A program made the position numbers and the translations under genes. A stretch of DNA of 64,000 nt from Brumimicrobium sp. (GTDB taxonomy: Bacteria; Bacteroidota; Bacteroidia; Flavobacteriales_D; Crocinitomicaceae), in NCBI GenBank assembly GCA_023957385.1, contig JAMLGZ010000002.1, positions 124,001-188,000 on the forward strand, read 5' to 3'. Below are positions 1 through 7,459 of the stretch, one piece after another; the first letter of the stretch is position 1; the number at the start of each line of letters is the position of its first letter. The notes under the pieces were generated by a model. The model was not told the DNA's origin, ran no database searches, and saw only the letters and a list, made by a program, of their open reading frames with translations.

Positions 1-230
1 AAGAATATCAAGAAAGATTACAAGTTTGTTTATATCATCTGGAAGGCCATGAAAAGATAGAAGAAGTGAAGAAAGTATTTGATGCTATTGGAGTTAGGGA
101 ATTAGTGGAGAAACAAAAAACATTATTTTATCACAAAGCTTTGAAGAATATGCAACAAATTCATGTTCCAGAAACCCAAAAAAGTGAATTAATTAATCTA
201 GCTAATTTTTTAATGATGCGAGAATATTAA
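1..230 (+). CDS. Polyprenyl synthetase family protein, C-terminal fragment
   Basis: The window opens inside this gene, so only about 75 C-terminal residues are visible. The reading frame runs from base 3 to a TAA whose last A is also the first base of the next ATG. The tail carries a helix like the end of all-trans polyprenyl (geranylgeranyl/octaprenyl) diphosphate synthases: EEVKKVFDAIGVRELVEKQ, then FYHKAL and a final NLANFLMMREY. These enzymes condense isopentenyl diphosphate with allylic diphosphates, for example for the menaquinone side chain. The catalytic DDxxD motifs lie outside the window, so the product length class cannot be judged. The TAATG overlap implies translational coupling to the RNase D gene. 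Confidence 0.7.
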   Translation, partial: EYQERLQVCLYHLEGHEKIEEVKKVFDAIGVRELVEKQKTLFYHKALKNMQQIHVPETQKSELINLANFLMMREY

Positions 231-1399
231 TGAAGCAAGAGATACGCTATATTACTACTGACACAGAGTTAAAAGATGTTGCTCAAGGGTTCTCACAAAA
301 AGATATCATCTTTATAGATACCGAATTTGATAAAAATCATTTTAAATATGGATTTCATTTGTGTTTAATTCAAATTTCAGATGGAACAACTTGTTATCTG
401 ATTGACCCCATTGGGGAATCTATGAATCTGAAATCTATCTATGCGATTTTAGAAAATCCAAAAATTATAAAAGTAGGTTACGCCTTTAGTGAGGATATGC
501 GTCTATTCTATTACTTAGGAGTTCATCCGACTCATGTTTTTGATTTAGCTATAGGTTTCTCTTTACTAAATAATCCTATTCTCTCATTGGGAAATGCTTT
601 AGCAACTTATTTAGATATTCATGCAAAACAACAGAAAAGTTCTTCTCAGCAAAAGAGTAATTGGTTTTTGCGCCCTCTCACTCAAGACCAAATGGAATAT
701 GCTGCGAATGATGTACTCTATCTATCTAAATTATATGAATTTTTAACGCATACCCTATATAAATCCCATAGATTCTCTTGGATGGAAGAAGAAATGGAAG
801 CATTTGAAAGAGCAAGCTGGGATGATGGAGAAGTTTCCAATTTCTTATTATATAAAGATCAAAAAATATTGACAAAAATTGAGTGGATGCGTTTTGAGAG
901 ATTGATGGTCCTAAGGGAGAATTTTGGAAAACAGATGGATAAACCAACCTATAAGGTACTCAATAAAGACATTGTATTTGAGTTGGCTCAAAACCCACAC
1001 ATAATTCGTGATTGGCTTATTCTCAAAGGGATACATCCGAAAATCAAGACAGTTGATACTCAGAAGAAAATTGAAGGTATCTTGATGGAGGTAGAAAATG
1101 AAGCACAACAAAAACAGATTAAAGCAGACCAATTATCTATTGACATAATAAGCAGAGAAGAAAAAAACATTCAACGCGAAAAACAGCGACGTATTAAAGA
1201 AATGTCTGAGCGTTTCTTTCTACCTGTGAAAGAGTGGTTGGAAAAAGAGTATGGTGAACACCTTACACATTATTTTCTTTCAAATAAGCGGGTTATTCAA
1301 TATGCAGGCGGAGAAAGAGAGTTATTACATTATCAAAAAGAATTAGTAATGGAGGCAGTTAAAGCCTTGAATATCCAACAGATTCCTTCTTTATTTTAG
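230..1399 (+). CDS. rnd: Ribonuclease D-like 3'-5' exonuclease with HRDC domain
   Basis: This is a DEDD-superfamily exonuclease, expected to trim the 3' ends of tRNA and other structured RNAs in the cytoplasm. Visible motifs are Exo I FIDTEF (D30, E32), Exo II in KVGYAFSEDM (D89), and Exo III YAANDVLYL (Y157, D161), the DEDDy arrangement. An HRDC nucleic-acid-binding domain follows at about residues 210-285 (IEWMRFERLMVLRENF). The tail is basic and partly coiled coil. Its 389 residues fit bacterial RNase D. The ATG overlaps the stop of the polyprenyl synthetase gene, so the two are probably cotranscribed. A weak hairpin with a T-run follows the stop. Confidence 0.88.
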   Translation: MKQEIRYITTDTELKDVAQGFSQKDIIFIDTEFDKNHFKYGFHLCLIQISDGTTCYLIDPIGESMNLKSIYAILENPKIIKVGYAFSEDMRLFYYLGVHPTHVFDLAIGFSLLNNPILSLGNALATYLDIHAKQQKSSSQQKSNWFLRPLTQDQMEYAANDVLYLSKLYEFLTHTLYKSHRFSWMEEEMEAFERASWDDGEVSNFLLYKDQKILTKIEWMRFERLMVLRENFGKQMDKPTYKVLNKDIVFELAQNPHIIRDWLILKGIHPKIKTVDTQKKIEGILMEVENEAQQKQIKADQLSIDIISREEKNIQREKQRRIKEMSERFFLPVKEWLEKEYGEHLTHYFLSNKRVIQYAGGERELLHYQKELVMEAVKALNIQQIPSLF

Positions 1400-1405
1400 T
1401 ATTTT

Positions 1406-1430
1406 AAATGTGAGGTACATTTTATTTTTT
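1406..1430 (+). terminator. Weak intrinsic terminator after the RNase D gene
   Basis: A 6-bp stem (AAATGT/ACATTT) with a GAGGT loop is followed by a T-rich run (ATTTTTT), a few bases after the RNase D stop. The stem is short and AT-rich, so termination may be incomplete. Confidence 0.4.
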
Positions 1431-1499
1431 AAAATATTATGTAAAAAAGACAACTAAAATGGATAATATTGCGTATATTAGTTAAATAACAATTGTATT

Positions 1500-2120
1500 A
1501 TGAAACTTTTTAGTAAAATAATGATTGTAATGGGTGTATTCCTTTTTGCATCATGTATTAAACACGAGATTATTCCGGCACCTGAGAAGAAAGTTGATCT
1601 TCCAGCTAGTTTTTCAGGAATGTTAAATGGTTCTCCATATGAATTAATTAAAGATAAGGATGGATATAGATGTATAGCCACGCAGGCAAAAGAGATTCTT
1701 CCTTCTCCACAACCGTCCAACGTTATTTATTATTCATCTATTGAGTCTGCTCAAAAAATGGACTTAATTAAGATTAGTTTAGGAAAATTAAATTTCAATC
1801 CTGGAACTGATGCTGTCCCTACTTTGAATGAGTTTAAAACTTTCTTTACAAATAATAAAACTCCAGACTTTATGAGAGATGGTCTAGGAGGTGTAGAGAT
1901 TGCTTATCGTGATGCACAAGGGAATGTATGGCTGAGCCGAGAAGATTCTACTCAACCACAGAATTTTGTTTTTTCTTCCCAAAAACAAGAAACAGATGAA
2001 AAGGGAGATTATATGAAATGTGTAGCTCAATTTAATGTAACTCTATATGATGATAGAGATGCACCTACAGATTCGATTGTATTTATGAATGCCACGTATG
2101 AGGGGTATTTTAAAAGATAA
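1500..2120 (+). CDS. Hypothetical lipoprotein
   Basis: I do not recognise the family. The N-terminus is a lipoprotein signal: KIMIVMGVFLFASC with the lipobox FASC (acylated Cys19), followed by a polar linker. The rest of the 206 residues is a mostly beta-rich soluble domain with alternating hydrophobic residues and no catalytic motif I can name. It is probably anchored in the outer or inner membrane facing the periplasm. It is a single-gene unit: about 100 bases separate it from RNase D upstream, and a good hairpin terminator follows the stop. The ATG is chosen because it starts the signal peptide directly. Confidence 0.75.
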   Translation: MKLFSKIMIVMGVFLFASCIKHEIIPAPEKKVDLPASFSGMLNGSPYELIKDKDGYRCIATQAKEILPSPQPSNVIYYSSIESAQKMDLIKISLGKLNFNPGTDAVPTLNEFKTFFTNNKTPDFMRDGLGGVEIAYRDAQGNVWLSREDSTQPQNFVFSSQKQETDEKGDYMKCVAQFNVTLYDDRDAPTDSIVFMNATYEGYFKR

Positions 2121-2138
2121 AATAATAAGCTAATTTTT

Positions 2139-2170
2139 AAAAATGGTCGCAAATTTGTTGACCATTTTTT
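2139..2170 (+). terminator. Intrinsic terminator after the hypothetical lipoprotein gene
   Basis: A 10-bp stem AAAAATGGTC/GACCATTTTT with an 11-base loop ends in a T-run, 18 bases after the stop codon. Confidence 0.72.
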
Positions 2171-2194
2171 GTATATAACAACCCGCAACTTGAT

Positions 2195-2887
2195 ATGCGT
2201 CGTTCGCTTAAAATAGTTATTATTGGTAATTTTGATTTTTCAAATAACCTTCATCATGCTACTATAATGTCTATAGAGCATTCAGCACGTGTAGTTGGAG
2301 TAGAAGTTGATTGTTATTGGTTGAGAATTCAAGAAGCTATTCAAATCAAAGAATCTAAATTAATAGAATATGATGGAATCTGGGTAGCTCCTGATACTTA
2401 TGAGAATAGTATCGAACTTCAGCAAATTATGCATATCATTATGCAAACATCAATTCCATTATTTATTACAGGAGGAGCATTTCCTTATTTTATTGAAGAA
2501 ATAGTAGCTACTTATAAACTAAATGTGCTTGAAAGTAAGGTGATTTCTCAAAATCTCATAAAGGATGAGTTACTTCAGAAGATTGAAGTAGAGCCAATTT
2601 CTCATAATTTAAAGATTTTATATGGAGATAGACCTCGAACGGAACTAACTAATTCTCGCTTTTCTATTTATCCTGCTATTTTAGGTCCACTTTCTAAAAT
2701 TGCTATTGATATTGAGGCAGTCAACCAATATGATGATCCTGAGATTGTAAGTTTAAAATCGCGCCCTTTTTGTGTAGCAACTATGTGCATACCTCAAATT
2801 TGTAGTTCTGTAGATACTCCCCATCCTCTTATAAATGCCTTTATTAATTTTATGTTCCAGCTTAGCCGGGGGATACAACCTAACTGA
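2195..2887 (+). CDS. CTP-synthase-like glutamine amidotransferase domain protein, catalytic residues lost
   Basis: This 230-residue stand-alone protein matches the C-terminal class I amidotransferase half of CTP synthase. It has KIVIIGNF at the start, YDGIWVAPDTYENSIEL where CTP synthase has the DGI(L)VPGGFG segment, and RPFCVATMCIPQ...TPHPLINAFI where it has HPFFVAxQFHPE...PHPLFxxFI. The nucleophile elbow (GICLGMQ in active enzymes) reads FITGGAF, so the Cys position is Gly93. The FHPE motif reads CIPQ (I199, Q201), so Cys, His and Glu of the triad are all replaced. It therefore should not hydrolyse glutamine. A binding or regulatory role is possible but unproven. No synthetase half or other nucleotide gene is adjacent. 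Confidence 0.7.
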   Translation: MRRSLKIVIIGNFDFSNNLHHATIMSIEHSARVVGVEVDCYWLRIQEAIQIKESKLIEYDGIWVAPDTYENSIELQQIMHIIMQTSIPLFITGGAFPYFIEEIVATYKLNVLESKVISQNLIKDELLQKIEVEPISHNLKILYGDRPRTELTNSRFSIYPAILGPLSKIAIDIEAVNQYDDPEIVSLKSRPFCVATMCIPQICSSVDTPHPLINAFINFMFQLSRGIQPN

Positions 2888-3077
2888 TATTCTTGAGCTA
2901 AATATTTTGATAAAATTCGACAGCATAAAGGTATTTATAAGTCATTCATCTCAATAAATTTGGCATCTTTTAGTAAATAAGTCTATCTTTCATAGAAGTG
3001 ATTAACTACTTAATCTATTGAAATATCTTATTGGGCTAAAAAATGCAACCACTCCATCAAAACAGAGTTTAATATAT
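2888..3077. other. Intergenic region without recognisable features
   Basis: The region is AT-rich. I see no gene, hairpin terminator or repeat in it. Confidence 0.6.
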
Positions 3078-3085
3078 TAAATTTG
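3078..3085 (+). promoter_or_regulatory. Bacteroidota -7 promoter box (TAAATTTG)
   Basis: The sequence matches TAnnTTTG and ends 6 bases before an ATG, so the predicted transcript would start at or next to the start codon. I found no convincing -33 TTTG partner. Confidence 0.4.
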
Positions 3086-3091
3086 GTTACT

Positions 3092-3367
3092 ATGAGAATG
3101 CAGCTTGTGTCAAATAATATAGTAGAATTTCCTGGAGAAATCCAACCAAATGTTTATATGGAAGAAAATGTTTGTCACATTCTGTTAGATTCTGAAGACA
3201 CATATAGCTATGTAATTTATACTGAATATGATACAATTGTAACTAAAGGGCGTTTTCAGAAAAGTGTGAATATTGATATGAGTATTCTGAATCCTAAGAA
3301 TAAGTACCAGTTAAAACTCTTTAATTTAGATAGCGTTTTCACCTATAGGTTGAAGGCAGCGATTTAA
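3092..3367 (+). CDS. Hypothetical small protein
   Basis: The product is about 91 residues with no signal peptide, membrane segment or recognisable family. The sequence alternates hydrophobic and polar residues (VCHILLDSEDTYSYVIYTEYDTIVTKG), consistent with a small beta-sandwich. A TTG three codons upstream is also in frame, but ATG at 3092 (or 3098) is preferred because a TAnnTTTG promoter box ends just before it. Its 3' end overlaps the 3' end of the convergent alpha/beta hydrolase gene by about 40 bases. This overlap and the short length make it less certain than its neighbours. Confidence 0.5.
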   Translation: MRMQLVSNNIVEFPGEIQPNVYMEENVCHILLDSEDTYSYVIYTEYDTIVTKGRFQKSVNIDMSILNPKNKYQLKLFNLDSVFTYRLKAAI

Positions 3368-4105
3368 TAAACAAATTACTTGTTCAGGAGCCTCATCATA
3401 TCCATTGTGCCCAATATTCTTAATTAAATCAAATGTATTGTGATGTATTCTTGCCTCTGCTTGCATGGTGGAAGCGTCAATTAGAACATCATATTCACCT
3501 TGAATGATATGTAAGTTCTTACCCATCATTTCTAATACATTGACTTTATCTTCTCTATCACGCATAGCGAGCAAGGATTGAATGATAGCTTCCTCACTAA
3601 TCGTTTGTGCTATTTTTATAGCGTGTTGAATTTCCTTTGTGAAAGCTTCTTGCTTATGATACAGATATGGAATAGCCTCATTTAGGAATAACATCTTATC
3701 GTATTCGACTACTCGCGCAGCACGTGTTCGATTATTCTTTTTCTCTTTTGGGTCTGCCCATGGATGTGAATGAAGAAGTATAAGATGATCAATCTTCTCC
3801 GAAGCTAATTCATATAAATTTAAGGCAGTATATCCTCCCATCGAATGACCTACCATAGAGAATCGAGGAAGATTCAAATTCTTAATAACAGTATATACAG
3901 CTTGCGCAATATTTGATAGACTTAATTCTTCAGCTAATAAAGGAGATTTTCCATGGCCTGGAAGTTCTATACAAATTGCTTGAATATCTTTCATGTGAGG
4001 TAAGATATTCTCCCAGATATGATTAGTTTCTAAAAATCCATGTAAAAAAACTACCGGATAGCCATCTCCAACTATCCGATAGTGTAAGGATGTGGATGAA
4101 CTCAT
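3326..4105 (-). CDS. Alpha/beta hydrolase
   Basis: This is a 259-residue cytoplasmic alpha/beta-hydrolase fold enzyme. It has the oxyanion-hole segment VVFLHGF, the nucleophile elbow GHSMGG (Ser88), a candidate acid Asp206 in QGEYDVLID, and the catalytic His233 in NIGHNGYDEAP. The cap segment between about residues 115 and 185 is helical. The substrate cannot be read from sequence; the neighbours do not point to menaquinone or aromatic degradation pathways. Its ATG overlaps the stop of the aminopeptidase P gene by four bases, so the two are translationally coupled in one minus-strand operon. Confidence 0.85.
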   Translation of the reverse strand: MSSSTSLHYRIVGDGYPVVFLHGFLETNHIWENILPHMKDIQAICIELPGHGKSPLLAEELSLSNIAQAVYTVIKNLNLPRFSMVGHSMGGYTALNLYELASEKIDHLILLHSHPWADPKEKKNNRTRAARVVEYDKMLFLNEAIPYLYHKQEAFTKEIQHAIKIAQTISEEAIIQSLLAMRDREDKVNVLEMMGKNLHIIQGEYDVLIDASTMQAEARIHHNTFDLIKNIGHNGYDEAPEQVICLLNRCLQPIGENAI

Positions 4106-5409
4106 TTTTTCTTTTTATTCTTGTTCATCAATTCTTCAATTTCATCGACTTCAATAGGAATATTTTTCATTAAATTTTTAGGGCCACCTTTTGCTTGAAT
4201 AACTAAATCATCTTCGATACGTATTCCTAATTTCTCTTCTGGGATATATATTCCAGGCTCACAAGTGAAAACCATTCCTGCCTTGATTGGTTTGTTAAAA
4301 AAGCCATAATCATGTGTGTCTAAACCAATAAAGTGAGAAGTGCCATGCATAAAATATTTCTTAAATGCAGGCCACTCTGGATTTTGGTTTTTAATATCTG
4401 TTTTGTCTATCAACTTCAACTTTAATAGTTGAGCTTCCATGATTTTACAAACTTCTTTCTGATATTCGGTAATGATAGTTCCAGAGACCAACATCTTTTG
4501 AGCCTCATTTTTTACATGGAGAACAGCATTATATACTTCTTTTTGCCTTTTTGTAAATTTCCCATTTACAGGAATTGAACGTGTTAAATCAGAGGAGTAA
4601 TTAGCATATTCAGCGGCAACGTCTAATAGGATTACATCACCATCATTACATTTCTCATTGTTTTGAATATAATGTAAAACACATGCATTTTTCCCAGAAG
4701 CAATAATTGGAGTATAAGCAAATCCTTTTGAGCGCTGCTTAGTAAATTCATGAATTAATTCTGCCTCTATTTCATATTCCCATACTCCTGGTTTAATAAA
4801 TCCCAATAACCTTCTGAAACCACTTTCGGTAATGTTACATGCAGTCTGCATTAATTCAATTTCAATATCTTCTTTTACACTGCGTAGTTCATGTAAGATT
4901 GGAGCGCTCTTATATACTTGGTGAGCAGGATATTTCTTTTTATATTTCTTTATAAATCGATCTTCACGTGTTTGAACCTCTGTGTTTGCTCGTAAATGTT
5001 CATTGGTATTGAAATAGATTCCTTCTGCCTCAGCCATCATTTCATTAAAGATGGTGTCGAACTGATTTAACCAATATACTGTTTTAATTCCACTCGTATC
5101 AAAAGCAGCTGCTTTAGTTAGTTTTTCTCCTTCCCAAACTGCAATATGTTCATTTGTTTCACGCAAGAACAATACTTCTCGATGATTCTTATTTTGCGCA
5201 TCTGGAAAAAGAACTAAAATACTTTCTTCTTGGTCAACTCCTGACAAATAGAAAATATCTCTGTGTTGCTGAAATGGAATGGTACTATCGGCACTTATAG
5301 GGTAAATGTCGTTCGAATTAAAAACCGCCAAAGTATGAGCTTTCATCTTTTTTGTGAATTTTGCTCTATTCTTCTCGAACAGTTTTTTGTTTATTTGTTT
5401 ATATCTCAT
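4102..5409 (-). CDS. pepP: Xaa-Pro aminopeptidase (aminopeptidase P family, M24B)
   Basis: This dinuclear metallopeptidase removes N-terminal residues preceding proline. The N-terminal creatinase-like domain (residues 1-160) contains the family's IPFQQHRDIFYLSGVDQEES segment. The pita-bread catalytic domain carries the metal ligands D263 (LLDVAAEY), D274 (SSDLTRS), H359 (HGTSHFIGLDTHD), E384 (CEPGIYI) and E399 (RIEDDLVI). All five are present, so it should be active. It lacks a signal peptide and should be cytoplasmic. At 435 residues it is the expected length. It is followed with a four-base overlap by an alpha/beta hydrolase and preceded by pyk with an 83-base gap. Confidence 0.92.
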   Translation of the reverse strand: MRYKQINKKLFEKNRAKFTKKMKAHTLAVFNSNDIYPISADSTIPFQQHRDIFYLSGVDQEESILVLFPDAQNKNHREVLFLRETNEHIAVWEGEKLTKAAAFDTSGIKTVYWLNQFDTIFNEMMAEAEGIYFNTNEHLRANTEVQTREDRFIKKYKKKYPAHQVYKSAPILHELRSVKEDIEIELMQTACNITESGFRRLLGFIKPGVWEYEIEAELIHEFTKQRSKGFAYTPIIASGKNACVLHYIQNNEKCNDGDVILLDVAAEYANYSSDLTRSIPVNGKFTKRQKEVYNAVLHVKNEAQKMLVSGTIITEYQKEVCKIMEAQLLKLKLIDKTDIKNQNPEWPAFKKYFMHGTSHFIGLDTHDYGFFNKPIKAGMVFTCEPGIYIPEEKLGIRIEDDLVIQAKGGPKNLMKNIPIEVDEIEELMNKNKKKK

Positions 5410-5492
5410 CGACTTATATTTTAATTTAATTCAAAATTTGCACCTCGAAAAGTACGTATTCTTATATGCAATTAAAAGGAAAATAATATTTA

Positions 5493-6908
5493 TTACTCAA
5501 CATAACTTAATCGAATCATATTCGATTTCCCTTTAGCTTCAATTGGCATAGAGGCTAAGTTGATAATTAAATCACCTTCTTTAATATAACCTAATTCTTT
5601 TAGAATAAATTTAATGTCAGCTATCGTATGATCTGTACTTACCATCTTGTCGTAATAAATAGCACGAACACCCCATACCAAATTAAGTTGCGTCAAAATT
5701 TCTTTATTCATAGTAAAGACAAAAATCTCTGATTTTGGACGTTGTGAAGCAATCTTATAGGCTGTATATCCTGAGAAGGACATAGTTACAATTGCTTTTG
5801 CATTCACTTGACTTCCTAAACGCGTTGCATTAAAACAAATAGAATCAGAAATAAAGCGTTCTTGATTTTTCACAGGAACTTCTTCTCGGTAATAAATACT
5901 ATCTGATTCCTCAATTTTGCTTACAATTTTACTCATTGCCTTTATAACTAATGGAGGGTGTTTTCCCACTGATGTTTCACCTGACAGCATCACTGCATCA
6001 ACGCCATCTAGAACGGCATTCGCCACATCATTTACTTCTGCACGAGTAGGTGAAAAATCGGTAATCATGCTTTCCATCATTTGGGTGGCAACAATAACCG
6101 GCTTAGCATAAGAATAACTTTTTTTGATTAACATCTTTTGAACCAATGGTACATCTTCCATTGGGATTTCGACACCTAAATCACCTCTTGCAACCATAAT
6201 AGCATCGGTATTCTGGATAATATTGTCAATGTCCTTTAATGCTTCTGGTTTTTCAATCTTGGCAACAATTTTAGCCTTATTGTGGTGCTTACTTATGATG
6301 TGTTTTAATTCTATGATATCACGTGCAGAACGGACAAAAGATAAGCCTATCCAATCTACATTTTGATCCATAGCAAATTGTAAGTCTTCTTTATCCTTTT
6401 CTGTTAATGAAGGTAGAGAGATAGCCGTATTTGGTAGATTTACTCCTTTGTGAGAAGACAAAAAGCCTCCATATACCACTTCTGCTTGGATAACTTTTCC
6501 ATCTGTGCTCAAAACTTTTAGTTGTAATTTTCCATCATCAAGTAAAATATATTCTCCTTCGTTTACATCTACAGCTAATTGATCATAATTGATGGCAAAA
6601 CGTTTGCTAGTACCAAGAATCTCTTCTGTTACAATTTCTACTTTTTCTCCCGGGATTAATTCTACTTTATTATTTTCCATATCCAAAGTACGAATCTTAG
6701 GTCCCTGCAAGTCGGCGAGAATAGCTATGTTTAATCCGGTCTCTTCATTAATCTCTCGTATATATTGAATCACTTGCGCATGGTATTCATAAGAACCGTG
6801 CGAGAAATTAATTCTTGCTACATTCATCCCCTCAGCAACCATTTCACGTAATACTTCCTTTGAGGAGGAAGCAGGTCCCAATGTTGCTATAATCTTCGTT
6901 TTTTTCAT
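5493..6908 (-). CDS. pyk: Pyruvate kinase
   Basis: The enzyme converts phosphoenolpyruvate and ADP to pyruvate and ATP in glycolysis. Motifs in order are MKKTKIIATLGPAS at the N-terminus, ARINFSHGS, the B domain (about residues 70-165), the catalytic signature IVAKIEKPEAL (K217, metal-binding E219), MVARGDLGVEIP (D243) and DAVMLSGETSVGKHP. At 471 residues it has the A, B and C domains of bacterial type I/II enzymes without an extra PEP-utiliser domain. It lies 20 bases downstream of the IPExxxVDY gene, an arrangement typical of Bacteroidota, and should share that gene's promoter. Confidence 0.97.
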   Translation of the reverse strand: MKKTKIIATLGPASSSKEVLREMVAEGMNVARINFSHGSYEYHAQVIQYIREINEETGLNIAILADLQGPKIRTLDMENNKVELIPGEKVEIVTEEILGTSKRFAINYDQLAVDVNEGEYILLDDGKLQLKVLSTDGKVIQAEVVYGGFLSSHKGVNLPNTAISLPSLTEKDKEDLQFAMDQNVDWIGLSFVRSARDIIELKHIISKHHNKAKIVAKIEKPEALKDIDNIIQNTDAIMVARGDLGVEIPMEDVPLVQKMLIKKSYSYAKPVIVATQMMESMITDFSPTRAEVNDVANAVLDGVDAVMLSGETSVGKHPPLVIKAMSKIVSKIEESDSIYYREEVPVKNQERFISDSICFNATRLGSQVNAKAIVTMSFSGYTAYKIASQRPKSEIFVFTMNKEILTQLNLVWGVRAIYYDKMVSTDHTIADIKFILKELGYIKEGDLIINLASMPIEAKGKSNMIRLSYVE

Positions 6909-6928
6909 TCTTTTATTTTTAAATTCTT

Positions 6929-7357
6929 TTAATCAAATAATAATTTTGGCGCAGATTTCAGTGATTCAACATCTATAACGACTGCTGTTAAAATACATGC
7001 AATTTGTTTTAAATCACTAACAATTTTATCTACATCTACCCAACCTGATTCTTTACTAATTAGGAAAAAATCAATCTGCTCTTTCTCGGGTATCAGATAC
7101 TTATTTCTTTCTCTATCTATGTTTTGAATAAGGTAATAATTCACATTTTCTTCTGCGTCAAACCACTCATATAACGAATGAGCTGAAGCAATTGTTCCTC
7201 CTTTTCCCGAAATAATAAAAGATTCTTCAGCTTTGGTTAGTCTAAAACCCATTTGTTCGTTGATAGACCAACATACTTTATAGTCAGCGCTATGACTACA
7301 AACCCCAATTAAATCAAAGTTAAAATCATTCTCTAGGTTTAATGTATATTTCGCCAT
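6929..7357 (-). CDS. IPExxxVDY family protein
   Basis: The product is a 142-residue cytoplasmic protein of the Bacteroidota-specific IPExxxVDY family, named for a motif that here reads IPEKEQIDFFLI, with conservative I/F changes at the V and Y positions. No enzymatic activity is established for the family. The gene is the first of a two-gene unit with pyk, 20 bases apart. This conserved pairing hints at a link to pyruvate kinase, but that is inference. A good TAnnTTTG promoter box lies 24 bases upstream of the ATG on the same strand. Confidence 0.85.
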   Translation of the reverse strand: MAKYTLNLENDFNFDLIGVCSHSADYKVCWSINEQMGFRLTKAEESFIISGKGGTIASAHSLYEWFDAEENVNYYLIQNIDRERNKYLIPEKEQIDFFLISKESGWVDVDKIVSDLKQIACILTAVVIDVESLKSAPKLLFD

Positions 7358-7381
7358 CTGAAGTAATCTTTACTAAGGAAT

Positions 7382-7389
7382 CAAAGATA
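7382..7389 (-). promoter_or_regulatory. Bacteroidota -7 promoter box (TATCTTTG) for the IPExxxVDY-pyk operon
   Basis: On the minus strand the sequence reads TATCTTTG, matching TAnnTTTG, and it ends 24 bases before the ATG of the operon's first gene. Confidence 0.55.
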
Positions 7390-7459
7390 GAAAAATTATG
7401 AAACATGTATATTAGGATAAGGGAAAGAATACAGTATATTTATTCCAAAATTGATTAGT

